Assembly (NCBI GenBank): GCA_903858055.1
Contig: CAIOHM010000130.1
Span: 1 to 12,130, forward strand
Direction: 5' to 3'
Source of the DNA: an uncultured delta proteobacterium
GTDB lineage: Bacteria > Myxococcota_A > Polyangia > Polyangiales > Polyangiaceae
DNA length: 12,130 bases
The notes under the pieces were generated by a model that was given only the letters and a program-made list of their open reading frames with translations, had not been told where the DNA came from and ran no database searches. The translations under genes were made by a program, and so were the position numbers. Of this stretch, positions 1 through 7,072 are shown in pieces; the stretch's first letter is position 1; the number at the start of each line of letters is the position of its first letter.

Positions 1-688
1 ACTTGCGGTTCGCCTGGTCGAAGCGCGCGACCTCGTGGGCGTCGAGGGCGAACCCGCGCACCACGCGCAGGCCCGAGAGGTTCGACTGCACCATGGAGCT
101 CATGGCGCCGAGGGCCTCCTGGTTCTCGCGCGTGCGCCCGTAGAGCTGTTTGCCGATCGTGCGCGTGAGCAACACGAGGATGGGCACGTTCGCGAGGGAG
201 GCGAGCGTGAGCTTCGGGCTGATGCTCACCATGACCTGAAGCGCGCTCCCGAAGGCGAGCACCACGTTGATCACGTTCAAGATGCCGAAGCCCAAAAGGA
301 GCCGCACTTGCACGAGATCGTTCGTGGCGCGGCTCATGATCTCGCCGGGGCCCATCGTGCGGTAGAAGCTCGTGCCGAGCAGGTGCAGCTTCCGCAGGAA
401 GACCGTGCGCAGCTCGTACTCGGCGTCGCGCCCGGCGTTGAAGATGTACCAGCGGCTCGCGACGCGCGTCACGAACGCCACCACGGCGAACACCATGAGG
501 AGCCCAACGGCGTTCCCTGCGCTCTCGCGGTCGCGCGCGACGATCGCGTCGATCGCGTGCTTCGACGACCAGTCGATGCGGTTCATCGCGAACTGGAAGA
601 CCGCGAGCATGACGCCGCCGAGGACATAACGCGTGCGGTTTGCAACGAACGTGGAGCGCAGCGTGGGCGCGACGAAGGGGCGGGTCAT
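1..688 (-). CDS. ABC exporter, N-terminal transmembrane half (partial, runs off the left edge)
   Basis: This is the start of an MsbA/MdlB-like ABC exporter, which would combine a membrane domain and an ATPase in one chain; 229 residues are visible and the frame stays open to the window edge. Seen directly: hydrophobic segments near residues 21-36, 59-77, and two between 129 and 176; the conserved intracellular-loop motif GEIMSRATND at 115-124; and the later helix motif of the family, with SGLRVVRGF at about 205-213 and RFDQAN at 222-227. The nucleotide-binding domain should lie outside the window. The ATG overlaps the stop of the upstream KOW gene as ATGA, so the two are probably translationally coupled. 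The substrate cannot be told from this part. The exporter class is well supported; drug, lipid or peptide export all remain possible. Confidence 0.88.
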   Translation of the reverse strand, partial: MTRPFVAPTLRSTFVANRTRYVLGGVMLAVFQFAMNRIDWSSKHAIDAIVARDRESAGNAVGLLMVFAVVAFVTRVASRWYIFNAGRDAEYELRTVFLRKLHLLGTSFYRTMGPGEIMSRATNDLVQVRLLLGFGILNVINVVLAFGSALQVMVSISPKLTLASLANVPILVLLTRTIGKQLYGRTRENQEALGAMSSMVQSNLSGLRVVRGFALDAHEVARFDQANRK

Positions 689-1020
689 GGGTCCGAGGGG
701 CCGCGAAGCGGGTCTTTGCGATGCGAAGATCGGAGCACGGGGCGATCACGCTCGCTGCCGATCGCGAGCACGTCTTGCTCCTGGAGCCACACGGCCAGCG
801 CCCCCACTTGCACGCGCAAGCCGAGCTTTTCGTCGAGCTCGGTCACGACCCCAACCTGACCGCGCAGCCCTCCCTCGAGCACGCGCACGCGCGCGCCCAC
901 GGGCACCACCGAGGCGCGATCCTTCCCCGCTGCGGCCGAAGCCTCGTGGTCCGCCCGCGCTTCGCCACGGTGCTGCGGGTTGCGGCTGTCGGCTTTCACG
1001 CCCGAGCGCCTAGCCCGCAT
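685..1020 (-). CDS. Small KOW-domain protein (NusG/L24-like motif)
   Basis: A 111-residue protein whose only recognisable part is a KOW-like segment at residues 42-68 (GARVRVLEGG, then LRGQVGVV), followed by a short beta-rich stretch to about residue 87. KOW motifs are found in NusG, Spt5 and ribosomal protein L24, where they bind RNA or protein. The flanks are charged, low-complexity and probably disordered. No Shine-Dalgarno sequence precedes the ATG at 1020. A GTG at 909 (residue 38) has an AAGGA-type site about 9 nt upstream and would give a 74-residue protein that is nearly all KOW domain, so the true start is uncertain. Its stop overlaps the exporter start (ATGA), which argues that it is a real gene in the same operon. 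Partner and function are unknown. Confidence 0.62.
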   Translation of the reverse strand: MRARRSGVKADSRNPQHRGEARADHEASAAAGKDRASVVPVGARVRVLEGGLRGQVGVVTELDEKLGLRVQVGALAVWLQEQDVLAIGSERDRPVLRSSHRKDPLRGPSDP

Positions 1021-1063
1021 GACCGGCGTTGGCCAGGGGCCAGCGCGCGCCGAATTCCGCGAC

Positions 1064-1111
1064 GACCACGATGGTTCAGACTAGGGGTTGACGCCCGTAC
1101 TCGCCGTGGTC
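1064..1111. promoter_or_regulatory. Inverted repeat in the divergent KOW/sigma intergenic region
   Basis: The 121-bp gap between the divergent KOW gene and the sigma factor gene contains a perfect 7-bp inverted repeat, GACCACG (1064-1070) and CGTGGTC (1105-1111), separated by 34 bp. A second small hairpin, TGGCC/GGCCA, lies at 1030-1042 next to the KOW start. A TTGACG hexamer occurs at 1088, but no matching -10 follows at the usual spacing. Promoters for both directions must lie in or near this gap; I cannot place them. The repeat could be an operator or chance in GC-rich DNA. Confidence 0.22.
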
Positions 1112-1141
1112 AGCTTCCCTCGCCGCCGCGAAGCCCCGCCG

Positions 1142-2452
1142 ATGCCCCCCCGAACGCAACCGCCGCCCCCGAAGAAAGCGCGCTCCACGGCGCCGCCGAG
1201 CGCCGACGACGCGTCCACGGTCGTGGTGCTGCCGCCCGAAGCGGCGCGCGGCTTTGCGGGCGCGAAGGGCGCGCGCGGCGCGGCCGTGAAGGGCGCGGCA
1301 GCGAAGGCGGCCAAGCCCGTGGTGGTCGTTCGCGAAGACGGCGCGGCCGAAGAAGAAGACGAAGAGGAAGCGGACGAAGAGGCCCTCGAGCGCGACCCCG
1401 ACGAGCTCTCCGAAGCCGCGTTCGGTGACGACGAAGACGCGACGATCGTCGCGGTCGACGACGACGAGGACCTCGGCAAGGTCGATTGGGAAGAGGAGGA
1501 CGGCGAACGACCGGCAAAGCGCTCGCGCCGCGCGACCTCCGAGGCGCCGGGCTCGACCTCGATCGCCCCCGTGAGCGGCGTGGCGCTCGGCCGCGTCGAT
1601 CCGCTCTCGCTCTACATGCGCGAGGTGCAGCGTCACCCGGTGCTCTCGCCCGAGGAGCAGCAGGCCATCGCGAAGAGCTTCCTCGAGTCCAACGACCCCG
1701 AGCTCGCGGCGAAGCTCGTGACGACGAACCTGCGCCTCGTCGTGAAGATCGCCTACGAGTACCGCCGCGCCTGCAAGAACATCATGGACCTCGTGCAGGA
1801 GGGGAACATCGGTCTTTTGCAGGCCGTGAAGCGCTACGACCCCTACCGCGGGGTGCGCCTCTCGAGCTACGCCGCGTGGTGGATCCGCGCGTACATGCTC
1901 CGCTACGTGCTCAACAACTTCCGCCTCGTGAAGCTCGGCACCACGCAGAACCAGCGGCGCCTCTTCTTCAACCTCAACAAGGCCCGCGCCAAGCTCGCGG
2001 CCATGGGCATCGAGGCCACGGACGAAGCCATCGCGAAGCAGCTCGACGTCACGACCGACGACGTGCGCGAAATGAGCGTGCGCCTCGGCTCCTCGGAGGC
2101 GAGCCTCGACGCCCCGGTCGGCAACGGCGGCGACGACGGCAAGGCGCTTGCCCGCATCGACGCGATGCCTTCGCTCGACGCCCCCGCTGACGAATCCCTC
2201 GCTCAAATGGAGATGCTCTCGCTCATGCGCGAGCACCTCGTCGACTTCCGCGAGACCCTCCCCGCCGAGAGCAAGGAGCTCGTGATCTTCGACAAGCGCC
2301 TCGTGGCCGAGGAGCCCCTCACGCTGCAAGAGATCGGCGACTCGTACGGCATCTCGCGCGAACGCGTGCGTCAGCTCGAGCAGCGCGTGACCTCGAAGCT
2401 CCGCGCGTTCCTCATCGAGCGCGTGGGCGAGGTCTCCGAAGAAGCGCCATGA
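1142..2452 (+). CDS. rpoH: RpoH-type (sigma-32 family) RNA polymerase sigma factor with acidic N-terminal extension
   Basis: This 436-residue protein should direct RNA polymerase to alternative, probably stress-type promoters. Residues 153 onward form a standard sigma core: region 1.2 (DPLSLYMREVQ), region 2 at about 184-262 (including TTNLRLVVKIA, MDLVQEGNIGLLQAV and YAAWWIRAYML), and region 4 near 390-425 with the helix-turn-helix SYGISRERVRQLEQR. The segment QRRLFFNL at 271-278 matches the RpoH box (QRKLFFNLR in E. coli), and YVLNNFRLVK just before it also fits RpoH better than RpoD. Residues 1-152 are an extra Ala/Pro-rich then strongly acidic tail, absent from E. coli RpoH (284 aa). The start is uncertain: no Shine-Dalgarno precedes the ATG, and in-frame TTG 1088 or GTG 1106 are possible. 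Myxobacteria carry several RpoH-like factors (SigB and SigC in Myxococcus), so this need not be the main heat-shock factor. It overlaps rsmI by ATGA. Confidence 0.93.
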   Translation: MPPRTQPPPPKKARSTAPPSADDASTVVVLPPEAARGFAGAKGARGAAVKGAAAKAAKPVVVVREDGAAEEEDEEEADEEALERDPDELSEAAFGDDEDATIVAVDDDEDLGKVDWEEEDGERPAKRSRRATSEAPGSTSIAPVSGVALGRVDPLSLYMREVQRHPVLSPEEQQAIAKSFLESNDPELAAKLVTTNLRLVVKIAYEYRRACKNIMDLVQEGNIGLLQAVKRYDPYRGVRLSSYAAWWIRAYMLRYVLNNFRLVKLGTTQNQRRLFFNLNKARAKLAAMGIEATDEAIAKQLDVTTDDVREMSVRLGSSEASLDAPVGNGGDDGKALARIDAMPSLDAPADESLAQMEMLSLMREHLVDFRETLPAESKELVIFDKRLVAEEPLTLQEIGDSYGISRERVRQLEQRVTSKLRAFLIERVGEVSEEAP

Positions 2453-3285
2453 GCGGCACGCTCTACGTGGTGGCCACGCCGATCGGCAACCTCGGCGACC
2501 TCACGCAGCGCGCGCGCGACGTGCTCGGCTCCTCCCACGCGATCTACGCGGAAGACACGCGCATGACGCGCAAGCTCTTGGATCTCGTCCACGTGCAGGC
2601 GCCGCCGCTCTTCTCCATGCACGAGCACTCGTCGTCGAGCGCCATCGAGGGCGCGCTCGAACGCCTGCGCCGCGGCGAAGACATCGCCCTCGTGAGCGAC
2701 GCCGGTACCCCCCTCGTGAGCGACCCCGGCGCGCCGCTCGTGCGTGCGGCGCGGGCCGAGGGGCATGCGGTAAGGCCCGTGCCCGGAGCGTCTGCGGTCA
2801 TCGCCGCGCTCAGCGCCACGGCCCTCGGCGACGGTCGCTTTCGCTTCCTCGCGTTCCTCCCGCGGGAGGGTCCCGAGCGCCGCGACGCCATCGCCCTGTG
2901 CGCGGAGACCGAGGAAACCGTCGTCCTTTACGAAGCTCCGCATCGCCTCGCAGCCACGCTCCGCGAGCTCGCCGAAGCGATGGGCGCGCGCGAGGCGGTG
3001 GTCCTGCGCGAGCTCACGAAGCTTCACGAAGAACAGCTCAGCGGAACGCTCACGGAGCTTGCGGCCCTCGAGCGCGAATGGATGGGCGAGATCGTGATCG
3101 TGCTCGCGCCCTGGGATGCCAAGGGGCGCGCCGCGATCGTCACCGACGAAGCCCTCGACGCGCGCATCGATGCACTCTACACTCAGGGCGAGCGCGCCAA
3201 GCGCATCAGCGAGCTCCTCGCGGCGTGGAGCGGCAGACCGAAGCGCGAGCTCTACGAACGTGTGGTCGGCCGGAAACCCAGGTAA
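2449..3285 (+). CDS. rsmI: 16S rRNA (cytidine(1402)-2'-O)-methyltransferase RsmI
   Basis: RsmI transfers a methyl group from S-adenosylmethionine to the 2'-OH of C1402 in the decoding centre of 16S rRNA, which tunes start-codon use and reading fidelity. The 278 residues match the family over full length (E. coli 286). Visible signatures are YVVATPIGNLGDLTQRARD at 6-24, the EDTR motif at 35-38, LVSDAGTPLVSDPG at 81-94, VPGASAVIAALSA at 111-123, and VLRELTKLHEE at 185-195, all typical of this tetrapyrrole-methylase-fold enzyme. Its ATG overlaps the sigma-factor stop (ATGA) and has only a weak purine site, so it is likely translationally coupled to the sigma gene. This pairing of a stress sigma with an rRNA modifier is noted in the findings. 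Identification is secure. Confidence 0.97.
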   Translation: MSGTLYVVATPIGNLGDLTQRARDVLGSSHAIYAEDTRMTRKLLDLVHVQAPPLFSMHEHSSSSAIEGALERLRRGEDIALVSDAGTPLVSDPGAPLVRAARAEGHAVRPVPGASAVIAALSATALGDGRFRFLAFLPREGPERRDAIALCAETEETVVLYEAPHRLAATLRELAEAMGAREAVVLRELTKLHEEQLSGTLTELAALEREWMGEIVIVLAPWDAKGRAAIVTDEALDARIDALYTQGERAKRISELLAAWSGRPKRELYERVVGRKPR

Positions 3286-3288
3286 ACT

Positions 3289-3323
3289 GCAGGCATCCTG
3301 CGCTTCGCCTCCCGCTCGAGGCG
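3289..3323. terminator. Possible bidirectional termination region between convergent genes
   Basis: The 66-bp gap between the convergent rsmI and lipoprotein genes holds two small hairpins: GCAGG/CCTGC with loop CAT at 3289-3301, and CGCCTC/GAGGCG with a 6-nt loop at 3306-3323. Neither is followed by a T tract on either strand, so a classical intrinsic terminator is not shown. Position alone suggests transcription from both sides ends here, perhaps with Rho. Confidence 0.25.
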
Positions 3324-3351
3324 CGATTGCCGGCCCCCTCGCCTCCGCGCT

Positions 3352-4038
3352 TCAGCCGCCGCTTCGCCGCACGGCCTCGAGCGCTTGCGCGTTGAAGCCC
3401 ACGAGCACCTTGCCGCGCCACACGATGACGGGGATGGATCCGTTGCGTTGCCCCGACTGCTCGAGGGCGCGCTGCATGGCCGCGCGGGACTCGGGCTCTT
3501 CTTCGATGTCGTGCTCCACGAAGGGCACGCCCGCGCTCTTGAACCACGCTTGCGCCTGGTGGCACGGCCCGCACCACGAGGCGCCGTAGATCACGGCTCC
3601 TTCGTCGCCTGCCGCACTCGGCTCGGGTTTTTCCGGCTCTTTCGCCTTCCGGCGCTCGGTCGCCATGCGGTCGAACGAGGTGCGACCCATGGTGCTCACG
3701 GCGTATGTGCCGTCGGGCCGCTTCACGCGCAGGTCCACCACGAAGACCGTCTCGGGGTTCGGGTCGGGCACGGTGGGCGAGGTCACGCGCACGACGTCTC
3801 GCGCCGTGGGGGGCACCTCACCGGGCGCGGCCACCACGCGGAAGGCGCCGTCCTCGTCGACCCAGGTGAAGAGGTCGTCCACCGTGTCGTCGAGCACGCG
3901 CGGCATGGCGCCCTCGGCGGCGAGCGCGGGCGAATCGGGGGCGCCGCTGCTCGCGGAACCGGATCGCTTGCACCCTGCAACGTTCATCGCAAGCGCGAGA
4001 AAGACCAGGAGAGCCGAGCACTTCGTACGCGGCGTCAT
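3352..4038 (-). CDS. Lipoprotein with DUF4124-like segment and glutaredoxin/thioredoxin-like WCGPC domain
   Basis: A 228-residue envelope protein. Residues 1-23 form a lipoprotein signal with lipobox VAGC (Cys23), so the protein should be lipid-anchored outside the cytoplasm. Residues 50-90 (DDLFTWVDEDGAFRV and on) resemble the DUF4124 segment often found next to glutaredoxin domains. Residues 147-225 are a small thioredoxin-fold domain: active site YGASWCGPCHQ with Cys156 and Cys159, a cis-Pro segment SIPVIVW at 201-207, and VLVGFN at 211-216. The short length and the VPFVEHDIEE strand are glutaredoxin-like, while WCGPC is the thioredoxin active site. A likely role is thiol-disulfide exchange on envelope proteins; the substrate is unknown. 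The start is chosen at the ATG giving the signal peptide, which overlaps the ABC-F stop as ATGA. It is the last gene of the dnaJ operon. Confidence 0.88.
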   Translation of the reverse strand: MTPRTKCSALLVFLALAMNVAGCKRSGSASSGAPDSPALAAEGAMPRVLDDTVDDLFTWVDEDGAFRVVAAPGEVPPTARDVVRVTSPTVPDPNPETVFVVDLRVKRPDGTYAVSTMGRTSFDRMATERRKAKEPEKPEPSAAGDEGAVIYGASWCGPCHQAQAWFKSAGVPFVEHDIEEEPESRAAMQRALEQSGQRNGSIPVIVWRGKVLVGFNAQALEAVRRSGG

Positions 4039-5984
4039 TCGCTCGCGAGCTCCACGCCGAGGCTCATCCACTCCTCGACGAACCCGTCGACTTCGGCGGT
4101 GAGATCGCGCTCCTCGGTCACGAGCTTGGAGAGCGCGGACCAGTCGCCGTTCGGGTCTTCCTTGAGCTTCTCGCGTAGCGGCACGAGCTTCGCCTCGCCC
4201 TCCGCGATGAGCTTTTCGAGCTCCGCGAAGCGCCGCTTCTTCTTGTCGAGGGCACGCTGCGCTTCGCGTTGCTTCTCGAAGCGCTCGCGGCCCCCAGCGT
4301 CGTCGTTCGCCTTGGGCGCCGCAGGAGCGACCGTGGCGCGCTTCTTCTCTTCGCGGGCCGGCGCGGCCGTTTCCTCGGCCTTCTTCGCGTTCTTCGAGGC
4401 CCAGTAGTCGGCGAACCCCGCGGGGAAGAACGAGACCTTGCCGCTCTCGACCTCGACGATGCGCGTGCACACGCTCTCGAGGAAGCGGCGATCGTGCGAG
4501 ACGAGGAAGACGGTGCCCTCGAAGCCCGTGAGCGCCTCTTCCAAGATCTCCGCGGCGGGAATGTCGAGGTGGTTCGTGGGCTCGTCGAGGAAGAGCAGGT
4601 TCTTGGGCTCGAGGAGGAGCTTGGCGAGCGCAAGGCGCGTGCGCTCGCCGCCGGAGAAGCCCGACACCACGCGCAGGGGGTCGTCGCCCCAGAAGCGGAA
4701 ACGCGCCAGGTACTCGCGCGCCTTCTCGATCGTGAAATCACCGCGAACGCTGCGGATCTCGTCGACCGCCGTCCGCGAGACGTTCACGCCCCCGAGGTGC
4801 TGATCGAAGATGCCCGTGAGCAGGTTCGAGCCCAGGCGCACCGAGCCGCGATCGCCACCGCGCGGCCCCTCGGTGAGGAGCTTCACGAGCGTGCTCTTGC
4901 CTGCGCCGTTCGGACCCACGATGCCGACGCGCTCGCCGCGACGCACGAGGAGGTCGACGTTCTCGAAGAGCACACGGCCGCCGCGCTCGGCCAAGAGGCC
5001 CTTCGCTTCGAGCACGAGATCGCCGGAGCGAGGGGCGTCGGCGAAACGGAAGCGTACGCGCTCGGCGTCGGCCCACACGTCCTCGGGGTTCTCGAGGCGA
5101 TCGATCTTTTCGAGCATTTTCCGGCGGCTCTGCGCCTGCTTGGTCTTCTGCCCCGCGATGTTCTTGCGGATGAAGTCTTCGGTCTTGTCGATGAACGCCT
5201 GCTGGCGCTCGACGAGACCGCGCTCGCGCTCGAGCTCTTCTTCGCGCAGCTCGACGTAGGCGCCGTAGCTGACCGGGTAGCTGCGGAGGCCGCGCGAACC
5301 GAGCTCGAAGGTCTGGTTCGTGACCGCGTCGAGGAAGGCACGGTCGTGGCTCACGACGAGGAGCGCCGCGCGCTGCGAGGCGAGGTGCTTCTCGAGCCAG
5401 CCGATGGTGGGCAGGTCCAAGTGGTTGGTGGGCTCGTCGAGGAGGAGCAGGTCCGCCTTCTGCGCGAGGACGATGCCGAGCTGCAAACGTCCGCGTTCCC
5501 CGCCGCTCAGCGACGCCACGTCACGCTCGAGATCGCGCGCGGAGAAGCCGAGGCTCATGGCGAGCATCGAGACCTCGCGCTCGAGGGCGTCGCCGTCGAC
5601 GCGGTGGTAGGCGTCGTGGGCGTGACCGAGGGCGTCGAGCGCCTCTTTCGTGCCGCTCGCTGCGCGCTCTTGCGCCTCGGCGAGCGCATGGCGAAGAGCG
5701 AGGACCTCTCCGAAGCCCGAGAGGAACGCCTCGAGCACGGTGCCCCGTGCGACGACCTCATGGCTCTGCCTGTAGTACGCAACCTTCGTGCCTTTGCGGA
5801 CCACGACGGAGCCAGCCTCGGGCTGCGCTTCTCCTGCAATCAGCCGTAGAAGCGTGCTCTTGCCCGCGCCGTTGGGGGCCACGAGCGCCGCACGCTCCCC
5901 CATGGCGAGCGCGAGCGTCACGTCACGAAAGAGCTCGTCGGCGCCGAAGCCGTGGCGCACGTTCCCGACTTGGAGGACGGTCAT
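4035..5984 (-). CDS. ABC-F family ATPase (Uup/YdiF-like, ribosome-associated)
   Basis: ABC-F proteins are soluble twin-ATPase factors that bind the ribosomal E site and act on stalled or initiating ribosomes. This 649-residue chain has two complete cassettes: Walker A APNGAGKST at 36-44 and GPNGAGKST at 357-365; signatures LSGGE at 159-163 and FSGGE at 443-447; Walker B ending LLLLDEPTNHLD at 179-190 and LLFLDEPTNHLD at 463-474; and switch histidines in VSHDR. There are no membrane segments. The linker at about 245-297 is long and charged (FIRKNIAGQKTKQAQSRRK), as in the P-site tRNA interaction motif. The C-terminus from about 565 is a coiled coil, as in Uup (635 aa in E. coli). The ATG at 5984 sits 11 nt after the dnaJ stop, with GAGGAG 7 nt upstream. 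The exact subfamily (Uup, YdiF, or an antibiotic-protection type) is not settled. Confidence 0.93.
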   Translation of the reverse strand: MTVLQVGNVRHGFGADELFRDVTLALAMGERAALVAPNGAGKSTLLRLIAGEAQPEAGSVVVRKGTKVAYYRQSHEVVARGTVLEAFLSGFGEVLALRHALAEAQERAASGTKEALDALGHAHDAYHRVDGDALEREVSMLAMSLGFSARDLERDVASLSGGERGRLQLGIVLAQKADLLLLDEPTNHLDLPTIGWLEKHLASQRAALLVVSHDRAFLDAVTNQTFELGSRGLRSYPVSYGAYVELREEELERERGLVERQQAFIDKTEDFIRKNIAGQKTKQAQSRRKMLEKIDRLENPEDVWADAERVRFRFADAPRSGDLVLEAKGLLAERGGRVLFENVDLLVRRGERVGIVGPNGAGKSTLVKLLTEGPRGGDRGSVRLGSNLLTGIFDQHLGGVNVSRTAVDEIRSVRGDFTIEKAREYLARFRFWGDDPLRVVSGFSGGERTRLALAKLLLEPKNLLFLDEPTNHLDIPAAEILEEALTGFEGTVFLVSHDRRFLESVCTRIVEVESGKVSFFPAGFADYWASKNAKKAEETAAPAREEKKRATVAPAAPKANDDAGGRERFEKQREAQRALDKKKRRFAELEKLIAEGEAKLVPLREKLKEDPNGDWSALSKLVTEERDLTAEVDGFVEEWMSLGVELASE

Positions 5985-5995
5985 GCTCGCGCTCC

Positions 5996-7072
5996 TCAGC
6001 CGCCCTTCGCGAGCTCCGCCTCGAGGGCCGCGAGCAGCTCGTGCGCCTTCGACGAGACCTTCTTCGGCACCGCGACTTGCGCGACGACGACGAGGTTTCC
6101 GCGGCCGCGACCGTCGAGCCGAGGCACCCCGCGGCCGCGCATGGCGAACACGGTACCCGGCGCCGTTCCCGTGGGGATTTCCAGCACCGTAGAGCCCTCG
6201 CCGTCGGCCTCGAGCGTCGGCACCTGCACGGCGCCTCCGGTGACCATCGTGGGGAAGCTCACGTCGAGGCGCGTGATCAGGTCTTGCCCGTCGCGCTCGA
6301 AGCGCGCGTCTTCTTCGACCTCGACGTCGACGTACAGATCGCCGGGCTGCAGACCGCCGCCCGGGTGCACGCCTTGTCCGCTCACGCGCAAGCGCTGACC
6401 GTTGTCGATGCCCGCGGGGAACGTGACCGTGACCTTGCGCGCCTTCTCGACGGCGCCTTGCCCACGGCACGCGCCGCAGGGCGACTTGATGGTCTGGCCC
6501 GTGCCCGCACAGCGCGCGCACGGCGAGGAAAACATCACGAACCCGCGCTGCGTGCTCACCTGGCCCGCGCCGCGGCAGCCCACGCACACCTCAGGCCGCG
6601 TGCCCGCTTGCGCGCCCGTCCCTGAACACTCGCTGCACGGGCTCGGCGCGCGCACGTCGATCTCGCGCTTGCACCCGTACACGGCCTCGCGGAGCGACAG
6701 GCGCGCCTCGATGCGCAGATCCGCTCCGCGCTGCTGGCGACGACCACGGCCGCCGCCGCCGAAGCCCGAGCCCGAGAACATCTCTTGGAAGAGGTCCTGC
6801 ATGTGCGAGAAGATGTCCCCGGAGGCGCCGCCGCCACCGCCGCCCTCGAGCCCCGCGTGGCCGAACTGGTCGTAGACGCGGCGTTTCTCCGCGTCGTTGA
6901 GGACCTGGTACGCCTCGTTGGCCTCCTTGTAGAGCGCCTCGGCCTCGGCGTTGCCCGGGTTGCGGTCCGGGTGGTGCTTCATGGCCTCGCGGCGGAACGC
7001 CTTGCGGAGATCGTCCTCGCTGGCGTCGCGGGAGCAACCGAGGACCTCGTAGTAATCGCGCTTCTCAGCCAT
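5996..7072 (-). CDS. dnaJ: Class A DnaJ (Hsp40) co-chaperone
   Basis: DnaJ delivers unfolded clients to DnaK and stimulates its ATPase. All class A parts are present in 358 residues (E. coli 376): a J domain at 5-70 with the HPD motif at 34-36; a Gly-rich region at 76-110; and a zinc region with four CxxCxGxG repeats (CSECSGTG from 146, CVGCRGAG from 163, CARCAGTG from 185, CGACRGQG from 199). The C-terminal client-binding domains follow, with FPAGIDNGQRLRVSGQG. The start is the ATG at 7072, lying inside the last codons of the upstream gene (8-nt overlap) with no evident Shine-Dalgarno, which implies coupled translation. No dnaK, grpE, CIRCE element or clear sigma-32 promoter is seen nearby. 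Myxobacteria carry several DnaJ paralogues, so this may be an accessory one rather than the main chaperone-operon copy. Confidence 0.94.
   Translation of the reverse strand: MAEKRDYYEVLGCSRDASEDDLRKAFRREAMKHHPDRNPGNAEAEALYKEANEAYQVLNDAEKRRVYDQFGHAGLEGGGGGGASGDIFSHMQDLFQEMFSGSGFGGGGRGRRQQRGADLRIEARLSLREAVYGCKREIDVRAPSPCSECSGTGAQAGTRPEVCVGCRGAGQVSTQRGFVMFSSPCARCAGTGQTIKSPCGACRGQGAVEKARKVTVTFPAGIDNGQRLRVSGQGVHPGGGLQPGDLYVDVEVEEDARFERDGQDLITRLDVSFPTMVTGGAVQVPTLEADGEGSTVLEIPTGTAPGTVFAMRGRGVPRLDGRGRGNLVVVAQVAVPKKVSSKAHELLAALEAELAKGG

Noticed and set aside
1088..1116. TTGACG as -35 of a promoter for the sigma gene
   Set aside because: No acceptable -10 hexamer at 16-18 bp spacing.
4269..5849. A 526-residue plus-strand open frame opposite the ABC-F gene
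   Set aside because: It mirrors the ABC-F coding sequence, which has all ABC motifs on the other strand; no motif of its own.
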